64,000 nucleotides of DNA from Amphritea opalescens (GTDB taxonomy: Bacteria; Pseudomonadota; Gammaproteobacteria; Pseudomonadales; Balneatricaceae). Below are positions 35,955-45,174 of this stretch, piece by piece. The notes under the pieces were generated by a model. It saw only the letters and a list, made by a program, of their open reading frames with translations, did no database searches and had not been told where the DNA came from. The first letter of the stretch is position 1; each line of letters begins with the position of its first letter. The stretch spans positions 186,001-250,000 of the forward strand of contig NZ_RQXW01000001.1 of the NCBI RefSeq assembly GCF_003957515.1, given 5' to 3'. Made by a program: the position numbers and the translations under genes.

Positions 35955-37436
35955 TTATCCCGAGCGTTTGGCTTTATAGTTACTCCATAGATAGACCGTA
36001 ATCGACAACACAATCAGAGACAGCAGTGTCAGACTGATCGGACGGCTAATAAAGATACTTAGATCGCCGCCGGCAACGCCCATTGCTTGGCGAAAACGGG
36101 TGAGAAAAACCGGCCCTAGTACCAGTCCGAGAATGACCGGAACCGCAGGGATATCATTTTTACGTAACACATATCCAAATATTGCAAAGCCTAAGGCGAT
36201 CATAGCATCGGAGAACTGATAGTTTTGGCTGTAACTACCGACAAACCCCAGCACGAGTATAAAGGCGCCGATAAAGCGTCCCCGAATGCGGGTTAGGTTG
36301 ACGATCCATTTGGTCGCAAAAGTGAGGTAGACAAACACGACGATGTTCATCAAAAACAGCGAGATATAAAGCCCAGAAATAAACTCGGGACGTTCGGCAA
36401 AGAGGGTAGGGCCGGGCACATAGTTATGTACCATAAACACTGCCAATAACATCGCCATTAGCGCATCAGCGGGAATGCCGAATGCCAGTAAGGGGATCAT
36501 CACCGAGGCGGTGACCGCATTATTGGAGGTTTCTGAGGCGATGATACCTTCGGGAGCGCCGTGGCCAAATTTTTCTGGTGTCTTGGAGAATTTTTGCGCC
36601 AGAGTATAAGAAAAGAACTGCGAACCAAATTCACCAACCCCCGGCAATAGCCCCATGACAACCCCTAAGGCCGCAGAGCGGATAACGGTGATCTTGTGCT
36701 TTAATAATACGCCAAAGCCGCCAAATAACCCTTCACCTTCGAGTTTGGTGACACTGGAATCATTTTCACGGACAGAAAGTAGTACAAAGGCTTGCGACAT
36801 GGCAAACAGACCGATCACGGCTGGTACCAATGGGATGCCGTTGAGTAGCCATTCTTGATGAAAGGTATAAACCTGCGTACTGAATGACCGATCGAGACCG
36901 ATGGTGCCAAGGAACATACCGAGCCCCAACATCATTGCCGCCTCGACAACATGTTTACGGTGGGCTAGGACAACAAAAATCATCCCCAGAGCCGCCAGCA
37001 TTGCAAATTCAGCCGAGCCAAACAGCCGTGCAATTTGAGATAGCATCGGCGCCAGCAGCACGAGCGATAGCACGCTGATAATGCCGCCAACAAAGGATGA
37101 GGTGTAAGCAATAGCAAGGGCCTTTTTACCTTCACCACGCAGAGTCATCGGATAACCATCATAGGTGGTTAACACGGCAACTGGGGTGCCTGGGGTATTC
37201 ATTAGAATGGCCGGTATCGCACCGCCATACCAGGCACCACCGTAGACCCCTAACAATAGGGATACACCGGCAAGAGGTTCCATTGAAAAACTCAGGGGCA
37301 AGAGAATGGCAATGACACCTGCTGGTTCAAGGCCTGGTATTGAGCCAATGGTAACGCCGATGAGTGCGCCGATAATAATCGCCAGTAACACATTGAGTGT
37401 ACCGACTTCGTTTAAACCTAAGAGTAGGGTTTCCAT
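35955..37436 (-). CDS. tctA: Tripartite tricarboxylate transporter, large permease TctA
   Basis: 493 residues with about twelve membrane spans. The TctA signature is complete: GALIGVTIGSIPGLEPAGVIAIL at the N-terminus, YGGAWYGGAIPAILMNTPGTP, and the internal repeat GLLPGVGEFGSQFFSYTLAQK. It forms the channel of a secondary uptake system driven by the ion gradient. Last gene of usp-tctC-tctB-tctA; 14 bases separate it from tctB. The real substrate is set by TctC and may be a carboxylate other than citrate. Confidence 0.95.
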   Translation of the reverse strand: METLLLGLNEVGTLNVLLAIIIGALIGVTIGSIPGLEPAGVIAILLPLSFSMEPLAGVSLLLGVYGGAWYGGAIPAILMNTPGTPVAVLTTYDGYPMTLRGEGKKALAIAYTSSFVGGIISVLSLVLLAPMLSQIARLFGSAEFAMLAALGMIFVVLAHRKHVVEAAMMLGLGMFLGTIGLDRSFSTQVYTFHQEWLLNGIPLVPAVIGLFAMSQAFVLLSVRENDSSVTKLEGEGLFGGFGVLLKHKITVIRSAALGVVMGLLPGVGEFGSQFFSYTLAQKFSKTPEKFGHGAPEGIIASETSNNAVTASVMIPLLAFGIPADALMAMLLAVFMVHNYVPGPTLFAERPEFISGLYISLFLMNIVVFVYLTFATKWIVNLTRIRGRFIGAFILVLGFVGSYSQNYQFSDAMIALGFAIFGYVLRKNDIPAVPVILGLVLGPVFLTRFRQAMGVAGGDLSIFISRPISLTLLSLIVLSITVYLWSNYKAKRSG

Positions 37437-37450
37437 ATCAAAGTTACGTC

Positions 37451-38014
37451 TTATAGATATTGGTTAGCAATGTCAGACCAGCTATCCGGTAGCAGGCTGT
37501 ACAGCCATACATCCGGTAACCACAGGCTGACACCGACACGGAAAATCAAGATCATCTCTATGAGAGTTCCCAGCGACGCGAGAAACCAAGTGCGATCCAG
37601 CAAGCGAGATAACCACAATAGGGTTGTGGTAAACAGCAGGGTTGAGAGGGTAAAACCCAATACCGACAGCGAATTGATATAGACAAAGAAAAGGACTGCC
37701 GAAATCAGTGCGGTACGGTAGCTACTGAGGGTTTCGAACAGTGATTCGATAACGTTCCAGCGCTTAAGAAAGCCATCTTTGATGGATTGAATAACCCGCA
37801 CACTGGTAAAAATGACTAATAGCGATAACCCCACGGATGAGCCAAACATTGGCTGTAAAAACCAACCTCGCTGGGTGTTAATCAAGGGCGTTTGAAAGGG
37901 TAATAAGCACAGTAATATCAGTGCCAGTGCGAGGATACACCAGTAGATGCCATAACGTTTTTCCTGAGGCAGCTCGTCGGTATCATTGTCGGTGTTATTT
38001 ACCAGACTACTCAT
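37451..38014 (-). CDS. tctB: Tripartite tricarboxylate transporter, small permease TctB
   Basis: 187 residues, four membrane spans (about 25-45, 55-75, 95-130, 150-170), low sequence conservation as usual for TctB. Identified by size, hydrophobicity (TLLFTTTLLWLSRLLDR) and position between tctC and tctA. It is the small membrane subunit required for transport. Confidence 0.88.
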   Translation of the reverse strand: MSSLVNNTDNDTDELPQEKRYGIYWCILALALILLCLLPFQTPLINTQRGWFLQPMFGSSVGLSLLVIFTSVRVIQSIKDGFLKRWNVIESLFETLSSYRTALISAVLFFVYINSLSVLGFTLSTLLFTTTLLWLSRLLDRTWFLASLGTLIEMILIFRVGVSLWLPDVWLYSLLPDSWSDIANQYL

Positions 38015-38092
38015 GAGTTAGACCCTTATTATTTTGAATTAGCAGGGAGGGACTGCAGCGCACCGGGATGGCGGCTGCAGTGATGGCAGGCA

Positions 38093-39040
38093 TTACTCTT
38101 TCATGTACTCCAGTAACGCTTTAGAGGCTTCATAGTCATTGGCGACCACGTCTTCAGTGAGTTTACCGCTGATCCAATAAATACCAGCACCGGTGGTGGC
38201 ACTCAGCTCTTTAATCCGATCAGTAGAAAGCGCTTTTTCAGCGATCTCAGCGATACGATTTTTGATGTGCTCTGGTGTGCCTTTTTTAACAAACAGGCCG
38301 TTCCAAGTGGTTTGGCTGATACCGGTTTGTTCATTTAGTGTGGCAACATCAGGCGCAATACTAAGGCGATCGCGGGTCAGTGATGCGAGCAGTTTAACAT
38401 CACCGGATTTCAAGCAAGCAAGAATCTGCTGGGTGGTAGTGTTGATGACGTCAGCATCGCCGTTAGCTAACGTGGAGCAGTCGTTAGAGTCGAATGCGGC
38501 ATTGGATGAGAATTTAATTCCCTCTTGCTCGGCAACTTTAAAGGTGATTGCGGTTGGCAGTGCTTGATAACCAAAGTGACCGAGTGACACTTTATGTTGC
38601 TGCGAGTATTCAGCGAGCTCGTCTATATTGTTATAGGCGGAATCTGCTTTGGTGGCCAAGACAAAGGGGTAATCTAGAAAGATACCAACCGGCTCAAAGG
38701 TGTCTTGTTTATAAGGTGCATTACCGGATAGCAGATGAGTGGTAAGAATATCGGCCACAAAAGAGCCGATGGTCAGACCATCAGGTCGAGCACGGGATAC
38801 ATCTGATGCACCCACAATACCTGCGCCGCCAGGTTTGTTGACAACAGTGGCGGGTTTACCGGTTTCTTTAGCCATCTCTTCCGCGATGATGCGGGTGAGA
38901 ATGTCTTCTAGATCACCAGGAGGCCATGGCACAACGAATTTGACGGGGCGATTTGGGTAGTCGGCCGCGGCAGCGACCGAACTGACAAAGGGTGTGGCGG
39001 CAAGCGCGGCGAAAGCACAGGCTTTTATTATTGTCTTCAT
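38093..39040 (-). CDS. tctC: Tripartite tricarboxylate transporter substrate-binding protein TctC
   Basis: 315 residues with a signal peptide (CAFAALAATPFVSSVAAAA) followed by the Bug/TctC fold: YPNRPVKFVVPWPPGDLEDI, NKPGGAGIVGASDVSRARPDG, and the second-lobe GHFGYQALPTAITFKVAEQ. It captures the solute in the periplasm. Compared with citrate-binding members the GG loop reads PPGDLEDIL rather than PPGGGTD, so the ligand may differ from tricarboxylates. Confidence 0.93.
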   Translation of the reverse strand: MKTIIKACAFAALAATPFVSSVAAAADYPNRPVKFVVPWPPGDLEDILTRIIAEEMAKETGKPATVVNKPGGAGIVGASDVSRARPDGLTIGSFVADILTTHLLSGNAPYKQDTFEPVGIFLDYPFVLATKADSAYNNIDELAEYSQQHKVSLGHFGYQALPTAITFKVAEQEGIKFSSNAAFDSNDCSTLANGDADVINTTTQQILACLKSGDVKLLASLTRDRLSIAPDVATLNEQTGISQTTWNGLFVKKGTPEHIKNRIAEIAEKALSTDRIKELSATTGAGIYWISGKLTEDVVANDYEASKALLEYMKE

Positions 39041-39074
39041 GGGCGTTCCTCTAAGTTTTCTTGATTGTTATAAA

Positions 39075-39548
39075 TTATTTTTTTAATGGCACGATCAGTA
39101 CTGGGATTTCGCTATGGTGAATCACCTTTTGGGCCGTTGAGCCCAGAAAGACGCGAGACATGGACGAGGTTTCTCTATCTCCCATAATGATCATGCTTGC
39201 ATTCAATCGCTTAGCCGCTTTCAGGATAACCTGATCGGGCTTGCCAGGCGAAACTTGAATTGTTGGTTCATAAGGCAGTTCGAAATCATCATCGAGCTCA
39301 CTGCTAAGAAATGCTTTTATGCGCTCGCCGATACGCTGCCTGAAACTGTCGATCAATTGCTGCTTATGTTTTTGCGATGCATTGACCGGCAAGAAATCGT
39401 CGATAAAATCATCCATCGGTTCGAGTGCGTGCAGGAATACGATACGTGCGTGGTTATTAATCGCCTGTTTGACGGCCATCCGAAACGCCGGTCGGCTGCC
39501 TTCAGTGATATCACTGGCGTACAGAATGGTGTCGATGTCAGGTAGCAT
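39075..39548 (-). CDS. Universal stress protein, UspA family
   Basis: 157 residues. The family ATP-binding pattern is present: ILYASDITEGSRPAF at the N-terminus, LNASMIIMGDRETS, and FLGSTAQKVIHHSEIPVLIVP at the C-terminus (G-x-x-G with the phosphate loop). First gene of the usp-tctCBA operon; a single Usp domain often accompanies TRAP and Tct transporters. An operator copy lies 62 bases before the start. Confidence 0.9.
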   Translation of the reverse strand: MLPDIDTILYASDITEGSRPAFRMAVKQAINNHARIVFLHALEPMDDFIDDFLPVNASQKHKQQLIDSFRQRIGERIKAFLSSELDDDFELPYEPTIQVSPGKPDQVILKAAKRLNASMIIMGDRETSSMSRVFLGSTAQKVIHHSEIPVLIVPLKK

Positions 39549-39609
39549 ATTAATAGTCCGTTTGAATTCTTCTTACATCTCATTACAGAGCAAAACGTCA
39601 CCACTGAAT

Positions 39610-39627
39610 ATCAACCATATGGTTGAT
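39610..39627. promoter_or_regulatory. Operator copy 2: ATCAACC-N4-GGTTGAT
   Basis: ATCAACCATATGGTTGAT, a perfect 18-bp palindrome 62 bases upstream of the usp-tctCBA operon. Confidence 0.82.
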
Positions 39628-39771
39628 CGGGCTTTTCTACGATCTTATCAGCAGCAGAACCGCCTCATCCGTTTGTGCAAATTATCTCTGTGTAACGGTG
39701 AGCGGGTTCTGTTGCGGCCCAATGACGTTGCTGTCTGTGATCTATTTAAGCGGATTTGTTGGGGGTGGCAC

Positions 39772-39996
39772 TATCGACCAAAGGGTTGAGAGGGGTAAGT
39801 TAAGGACAAAAAAAAAGAGCTTGCCGGAGTAAGCTCTTAAAAGCCTTCAACAGAAGACGTGCGAAACGACGCACTCACTGGATGTTGCTGCAAGTCTATT
39901 CATGGTGTCAGTGGTACGCTGCCTGTCGAGCCAGAACAACAGACTATGCTATTAAGCCTGTTCGCTACACTGTTCGGTATCGACCAAAGGGTTGAG
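39772..39996. repeat. 19-base direct repeat pair TATCGACCAAAGGGTTGAG
   Basis: The same 19 bases occur at 39772-39790 and 39978-39996, 206 bases apart, flanking the tyrS terminator. The bases between show no gene; the two short open frames here have no start signal. It could be the scar of a local duplication or insertion/excision. Confidence 0.75.
39808..39838 (-). terminator. Terminator of tyrS
   Basis: On the minus strand AAGAGCTT pairs with AAGCTCTT around an 8-base loop, followed by a run of nine T (plus-strand A run 39808-39816). It lies about 190 bases after the tyrS stop, unusually far. Confidence 0.8.
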
Positions 39997-40026
39997 CCAA
40001 GATCGCTGTTACCACCGGGCGAACCA

Positions 40027-41307
40027 TTAACCTTGGTTAAGGCAGGCGAGTGTGAACTGTTTCTTGCCTCGGCGTAGTAGCACAAAGCGTTGATGCAGTG
40101 CCACGGCTGGCGTAATCGCTTGATCGGCATCTGTGGCGGTGACGCCATTCAGTTGTACCGCGCCAGCAGCGATAAATTCTCGCGCCTGACGGCGTGAGGA
40201 AGCCAGATCTGAGCTGACCAGTAGATCCGTCAAGGTCATGGGCTGGCTCACTTCGCAGCAGGGCAAACCGTCCTGTTCGAGTTGCTGAAACTCCGCCAGG
40301 CTTAGGTCCCCGACTTGACCACTAAACAGCGCGCTGGAGATTCGTTGAGCCTGTTCAAGGGCACAATCACCATGCACGAGGCGGGTCATCTGTTCGGCTA
40401 GAATACGTTGCGCTTCGGGTTTTTGTGCCCGCTGTTGATCATCTTGCTCTATTTGCTGAATCTCTTTGAGAGATAAAAAGGTGTAATAACGCAGAAAGCG
40501 GTACACATCGGCATCGGCGGTATTGAGCCAAAACTGGTAGAAACCATAGGGCGAGGTCTTGTGTGGGTCGAGCCAGATAGCGCCGGATTCTGTTTTACCA
40601 AACTTGGTACCATCGGCTTTAGTGATCAGCGGTAAGGTTATGCCGAATACCGATTGTTGATTGAGGCGACGGGTTAGATCAATGCCGGCGGTGATGTTAC
40701 CCCATTGATCATTACCGCCAATCTGTAGCGTGCAGTCATAACGGCGATTCAGTTCGGTAAAGTCGTAGGACTGAAGCAAGCTATAGGAAAATTCAGTAAA
40801 CGATATGCCTTGATCGGGGCGCTCGATACGTTGCCGCACGGACTCCTTATTAATCATCGCATTGACGGAGAAATGCTTACCGATATCACGCAAAAAAGAC
40901 ATGATATCCATGTCAGCCATCCAGTCGCCATTATTGGCAATGAGGGCCGCATTATTCGTCTTATCAGTATTGATAAAGAGGGATAGCTGATGGCTAATGC
41001 TTTGAATCCAACGATCGACGGTTTCGGCCGTGTTGAGGCTGCGCTCAGTCGCTTTAAAGCTTGGATCACCAATCATGCCGGTGGCACCACCAATCAGTGC
41101 GACGGGGCGATGGCCTGCCAGTTGAAACCGCTTTAACATCAATAATGGCACGAGGTGGCCAATATGGAGGCTATCTGCGGTAGGGTCAAAGCCACAATAG
41201 AGCGTGCGGGGCTGTTGTAGGTGTTCAGCCAGTATATCGATGTCGCCACTGTGTTGGGCGATCAGTCCTCGACCCTGAAGGTCATTAAGTAGGGTGTTAT
41301 CGGTCAT
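40027..41307 (-). CDS. tyrS: Tyrosyl-tRNA synthetase
   Basis: 426 residues, bacterial TyrRS. ATP site HIGH in [12 protein letters not shown] (near 47), tyrosine-binding [22 protein letters not shown], and the KMSKS equivalent KFGKTESG (near 240). The C-terminal S4-like domain ([19 protein letters not shown]) binds tRNA. A housekeeping gene set inside an accessory metabolic cluster, with a hairpin on each side that isolates its transcription. Confidence 0.97.
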   Translation of the reverse strand: MTDNTLLNDLQGRGLIAQHSGDIDILAEHLQQPRTLYCGFDPTADSLHIGHLVPLLMLKRFQLAGHRPVALIGGATGMIGDPSFKATERSLNTAETVDRWIQSISHQLSLFINTDKTNNAALIANNGDWMADMDIMSFLRDIGKHFSVNAMINKESVRQRIERPDQGISFTEFSYSLLQSYDFTELNRRYDCTLQIGGNDQWGNITAGIDLTRRLNQQSVFGITLPLITKADGTKFGKTESGAIWLDPHKTSPYGFYQFWLNTADADVYRFLRYYTFLSLKEIQQIEQDDQQRAQKPEAQRILAEQMTRLVHGDCALEQAQRISSALFSGQVGDLSLAEFQQLEQDGLPCCEVSQPMTLTDLLVSSDLASSRRQAREFIAAGAVQLNGVTATDADQAITPAVALHQRFVLLRRGKKQFTLACLNQG

Positions 41308-41338
41308 TTGGGTGTCATTATTGGTAATTTAACAGTAA

Positions 41339-41356
41339 GCGGGGCGTTTACCCCGC
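41339..41356 (-). terminator. GC-rich hairpin between the aldehyde dehydrogenase gene and tyrS
   Basis: GCGGGG (41339-41344) pairs with CCCCGC (41351-41356) across a 6-base loop. It lies 13 bases after the dehydrogenase stop, but the following T tract on the minus strand is poor. Confidence 0.5.
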
Positions 41357-41368
41357 AACGGGCAGAGA

Positions 41369-42781
41369 TTATTTGTTGATATTGATAACCTGCAGACGGG
41401 TATATTCGAGCATCCCTTGCTCGCCAAACTCGACACCGAATCCAGACATTTTACAGCCACCAAAGGGTGCGTGCGGCAGTACTTCGGCATGGCCATTGAT
41501 CCACGCGGTACCACATTCAAGGCGGTTGGCTAATTGCGTAGCGGTGTCAATATCCGCCGACCAGATAGAGCCGCCAAGGCCTACATCGGCTGCATTGGCG
41601 CGGGCCAGCGCTTCTTCAACATCCTGATAACGGATAATTGGCAGTACTGGGCCAAACTGTTCTTCATCGACTAAGCGGGTACCGTCAGTTATATCGGCGA
41701 CCAGGGTTGGTGGGAAGAAGTAGCCTGGGCCTGCTAGTCGTTCGCCGCCGCACAAAATCCGAGCGCCCTGTGCTTTAGCATCATCAACCAAGGTGGTGAC
41801 GATTTTTAATTGATTCGCATTCTGTACGGGGCCAAAGGTCACCTCAGCGTCCAGACCATTGCCGACTACCTGCGCTTGGGCCAGTTCGACCAACTTGTTA
41901 CACAGCGCATCATAGATATCATCATGGACATAGAGGCGCTTAAGGGCTGCGCAGGTTTGTCCCATATTGAGGAAGGCGGTTTGAAAAATACCTTCGGCCA
42001 CGGCATCAACATCGACATCAGGCAAAATAATTGCCGCATCATTACCGCCAAGTTCTAATGTCAGGCGTTTAAGGTTGGTGGCGGCGCTGCTCATAATCCG
42101 CTGACCGGTAGGTGTTGAACCGGTAAAGACTATTTTGCTGATGCCGGGGTGGCTGCTGATCGCGCCGCCGATTTCAGCTTGGCCGGTGACCACATTGAGC
42201 ACCCCAGCAGGCAGGACTTGGTTGATCAACTCTACCAGCCTGAGGGTGTTCAGTGGGGTATATTCAGAGGGCTTGCAAACAACCGTATTACCGGTGCGCA
42301 GGGCCGGCATGATATGCCAGATGGCGATCATTAAAGGCCAGTTCCAGGGGGTAATAGAGGCGACAACACCCAATGGCTTATGATGTGCTTCAATCCGCTT
42401 ATGCTCGCTATCTTCGATAATGTCGACGGGGATTGGAAGGTCGGCATTGTAACGGGTCCAAGCGACGGCACCGGTTACTTCTGCATGGGCAAGAAACATC
42501 GGTTTGCCCTGTTCCAAGACAATGATCTCAGCTAGTTCATCGGCATTGGCGGCGATAACATCCGCGATGCTGTGCAACAGCGCCTGACGTTCGGCATCAG
42601 GGGTGTGTTGCCAAGATTTAAACGCTTCGGCAGCGGCTTCTACCGCCTGATCGAGCTGATCAACAGAGGCCAGTGGGGCAGACGCAACCATCGTTTCAGT
42701 TGCAGGGTTGAGCACATCAAACTGACCGGCGTCGCCGCCCGTCTGTTGGCCATTAATAGTGAGTGAAAAATGAGTTTGCAT
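41369..42781 (-). CDS. NAD(P)-dependent aldehyde dehydrogenase
   Basis: 470 residues of the ALDH superfamily. TPWNWPLMIAIWHIMPALRTG, the catalytic Glu in LELGGNDAAI (about 250) and the nucleophile Cys in NMGQTCAALKR (about 284) are present, with EEQFGPVLP near the C-terminus. Substrate unknown; in this cluster it would oxidise the aldehyde released by the phospho-lyase or by the transaminase. It follows the porin gene on the same strand, with a strong palindromic hairpin between them. Confidence 0.92.
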   Translation of the reverse strand: MQTHFSLTINGQQTGGDAGQFDVLNPATETMVASAPLASVDQLDQAVEAAAEAFKSWQHTPDAERQALLHSIADVIAANADELAEIIVLEQGKPMFLAHAEVTGAVAWTRYNADLPIPVDIIEDSEHKRIEAHHKPLGVVASITPWNWPLMIAIWHIMPALRTGNTVVCKPSEYTPLNTLRLVELINQVLPAGVLNVVTGQAEIGGAISSHPGISKIVFTGSTPTGQRIMSSAATNLKRLTLELGGNDAAIILPDVDVDAVAEGIFQTAFLNMGQTCAALKRLYVHDDIYDALCNKLVELAQAQVVGNGLDAEVTFGPVQNANQLKIVTTLVDDAKAQGARILCGGERLAGPGYFFPPTLVADITDGTRLVDEEQFGPVLPIIRYQDVEEALARANAADVGLGGSIWSADIDTATQLANRLECGTAWINGHAEVLPHAPFGGCKMSGFGVEFGEQGMLEYTRLQVININK

Positions 42782-42802
42782 CTGGGTCTCCTTAAAACAG
42801 AT

Positions 42803-42822
42803 GAGCCCTGCATGCAGGGCTC
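42803..42822 (-). terminator. 20-base palindromic hairpin between porin and aldehyde dehydrogenase genes
   Basis: GAGCCCTGCATGCAGGGCTC is a perfect palindrome, followed on the minus strand by ATCTGTTTT. It lies 27 bases after the porin stop and 22 before the dehydrogenase start. It could partly stop transcription and so lower dehydrogenase expression relative to the porin, or protect the porin mRNA end. Confidence 0.6.
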
Positions 42823-42849
42823 TGTATCACTGGGTATTAGCCTCGGTGA

Positions 42850-44127
42850 TTAGAACGGTACGATAGCGATGACCTGAGCATAAAGATTATCATCGTCGCT
42901 ATTTTGAGTCTGATTGTCATTATCCGGTGAATAGATGCCGATCAGCGGGCTGATAATCAGGTGATCGTTGACCACCCATTCAGCATAAATATCCAGCTCT
43001 TGGCCTTCAGAGTTGGCGCCGAAGGTGCTTGAATCACTGAAGTCAAAGAACAGTGCGCCTACTGATAGCATTTCCGTCGGTGAAGCTTTTAGGGCTAGGT
43101 GTTGAATGGTAGCGGAAGAGCCAAAAGGTCCAGCATAGTTCGCGGCGACTTCACCTTGGAACCATGTGCCGTAGCCACGGTTAAAGCCGAAGAACAGCGA
43201 GTCGAAATTATCATCATAACGGGTATAACGATAACTCAGTTGCGGTGACCAGGTGGTCTTTGCAAAGGTCCAGCCGGCTTCGGCATACCAAGCATCAGCA
43301 TCAACACCCGAGCCGCTTTCTTGATTGACAAATTCAGCTGATAAAAAGAGGTTCTCAACGCCAGCATTACCTTGGTAACGAATGCTGTTGGTGGTTTGGC
43401 CATCACGGTCGGTGGCAACTTGATCGGCATCTAAGCCTTTCAGGTGCATGACGCCGAAAGTACCTATATCGTTGTTATACTCAACGTTGATACCGGCCAT
43501 CTCGACATTATCTTGCATGGCATTGTCGGATTTAAACCAAAACATATCCGAGCGGAAACCCTGTTCGCCGCCAATTTTAAGCCAAAAGGTTTGGTCGAAT
43601 GCTTTACGGGCTGCGAGCCAGTAAGCCCCACCTCGGTTATCAGCAAAAGACGGCAGAGTTTCACCGCTACCAACGTTTAAGGCGTCGCCGTTGATGAGGA
43701 AACCATCACCGATGGTGATGTTCTGGCGGCCTAACGAAACATCAATAATGCCGCTGCGAATACCGATAAAAGCATCTTCGAGTGCCGTGCGCCGTTCACT
43801 ACCATCGGTATTGCCTGCCGCATCGCCATCACCCCAGGTGCCGGATGAAACAACATTAAGGCCACCGTAAACGGTGCTGTCATCATTGAGTGCATGACTA
43901 CCACTGAACCCGGCTTTTATATAGCCTTCCTGCCAAGAAGAGTCATTACCCGATTTGCCGAAATAGTTTTCGTTACTACTGAAGGTACCAAAAACCGCTT
44001 CAATGTCTAGGTTAAGCTGCGAACCGTCATCGTCATAAAGGTTGTAGGCAGAGGCGCTACCTGATGCGAGGGCAATGGCGGCACCCAAGGCAACGGTAGA
44101 GAGTTTATGTGTAAAGTGTTGAGTCAT
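42850..44127 (-). CDS. Outer-membrane porin-like beta-barrel
   Basis: 425 residues from the ATG at 44127; the long frame upstream has no start signal. A signal peptide (STVALGAAIALASGSASA, cut before YNLYDD) and a barrel of alternating strands rich in Gly, Asp, Tyr and Trp, with the C-terminal Phe of outer-membrane proteins (AQVIAIVPF). VSLGRQNITIGDGFLING resembles alginate-export or Pseudomonas-type substrate-specific porins. Probably carries the cluster's substrate across the outer membrane. An operator copy lies 116 bases upstream. Confidence 0.82.
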   Translation of the reverse strand: MTQHFTHKLSTVALGAAIALASGSASAYNLYDDDGSQLNLDIEAVFGTFSSNENYFGKSGNDSSWQEGYIKAGFSGSHALNDDSTVYGGLNVVSSGTWGDGDAAGNTDGSERRTALEDAFIGIRSGIIDVSLGRQNITIGDGFLINGDALNVGSGETLPSFADNRGGAYWLAARKAFDQTFWLKIGGEQGFRSDMFWFKSDNAMQDNVEMAGINVEYNNDIGTFGVMHLKGLDADQVATDRDGQTTNSIRYQGNAGVENLFLSAEFVNQESGSGVDADAWYAEAGWTFAKTTWSPQLSYRYTRYDDNFDSLFFGFNRGYGTWFQGEVAANYAGPFGSSATIQHLALKASPTEMLSVGALFFDFSDSSTFGANSEGQELDIYAEWVVNDHLIISPLIGIYSPDNDNQTQNSDDDNLYAQVIAIVPF

Positions 44128-44242
44128 CGATATGATCCTCCAGGGGATTCTTTGTTTTTGTATCACAGCACCACCGACTGAAGGGGGGAAGGCCGGCAGA
44201 TATGCTGTAACTGTATTCGACGCGTATTTAGTCGAGAAAGTA

Positions 44243-44260
44243 ATCAACCGTATGGTTGAT
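44243..44260. promoter_or_regulatory. Operator copy 3: ATCAACC-N4-GGTTGAT
   Basis: ATCAACCGTATGGTTGAT between the divergent porin gene (116 bases to its ATG) and luxR2 (80 bases to its ATG). One base away from a full palindrome in the spacer. Confidence 0.82.
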
Positions 44261-44339
44261 TTGGACCGTTTTTTGTTGCCTGTGAGTGTTGCTGCGGCAT
44301 ACTGACAAGCTTGCATCGCTAGCCCTGTGGATCAGACAT

Positions 44340-45038
44340 ATGACAGCACCTAAATTTCCCAATGAATTTCAGCGAAAAGCGTTAGCCCTGATTAATGATC
44401 TAATGCCGTTAAGCGAGTTGGTGTTTTTCTTAGTTGAGCCGGATATGCGCCATCGGGGTGCGGTGGTGTATAAAAGCGGTGCGGATATTGAGAAACAGTA
44501 TGAAGCGGCCTATAGCCAAATGGACCCGTTAAATCCCGAACGCTTTACCAATCGGGATGATCGGGTGGTAACCTTGGATTCACAGATGTCACCCCACTTA
44601 TTGAAGCAGACCATCTATTATCAAGAGTTTATGGTGCCCAATAATCATCGTTTTGTGGCGGATATGCTTTTTCGGCATGAGGGACGCATTATTGCGGTAC
44701 TGACGATGTTGCGTGAAGCGGGATTGGGCAACTACAGCACCCATGAACTACATCTGTTGCGCAGCCTACAGCCGTTCCTTGAATACAGTTTAAATGCGGT
44801 ATATCTGCCGCATCGCAATGATGAACGACAGTCTATTACCGATCACTATGCGCTAACCGAGCGGGAACTCGATGTGCTTGAGTTATTGTTAAGTGGTTCG
44901 AGTAATAAAGAGATTGCCTTGGCGCTCGGCCTCGGGCTTGCCACCATTAAAACCCATCTACATAACATCTTTCAAAAAGTCTCGGTGCAATCTCGCAGCG
45001 AACTGATCGCCAAGATTTTACCGTTGTTGCAGCTGTAA
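44340..45038 (+). CDS. LuxR-type HTH transcriptional regulator (paralogue 2)
   Basis: 232 residues from the ATG at 44340. C-terminal LuxR HTH: LTERELDVLELLLSGSSNKE, then LATIKTHLHNIFQKVSVQSR. The N-terminal domain shares MDPLNPERF, YYQEFMVPNN and other blocks with the regulator at 35081, so they are paralogues. No autoinducer-binding signature. Divergent from the porin, with an operator copy between the two; likely an activator responding to the cluster's substrate. Confidence 0.9.
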   Translation: MTAPKFPNEFQRKALALINDLMPLSELVFFLVEPDMRHRGAVVYKSGADIEKQYEAAYSQMDPLNPERFTNRDDRVVTLDSQMSPHLLKQTIYYQEFMVPNNHRFVADMLFRHEGRIIAVLTMLREAGLGNYSTHELHLLRSLQPFLEYSLNAVYLPHRNDERQSITDHYALTERELDVLELLLSGSSNKEIALALGLGLATIKTHLHNIFQKVSVQSRSELIAKILPLLQL

Positions 45039-45174
45039 CGACGCACAAATTAAGCTCTTCTTGCCAGCAATTTTTTCGCTTCCACCTTTTGATGGATACC
45101 CGATTCAGCGTCTAAATTAGATACTCCTGTCAGCACTCATCAGGGCCAGTCCTGATGTTAGGCAGGATAATAAA

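Noticed and set aside
39859-40077. 72-codon frame between the tyrS terminator and tyrS
   Set aside because: It overlaps the tyrS 3' end on the other strand and includes one 19-mer repeat; no start signal.
41777-41796. ATCAACCAAGGTGGTGA as a fourth copy of the cluster operator
   Set aside because: It lies inside the aldehyde dehydrogenase coding sequence, the spacing is two instead of four, and the right arm is imperfect.
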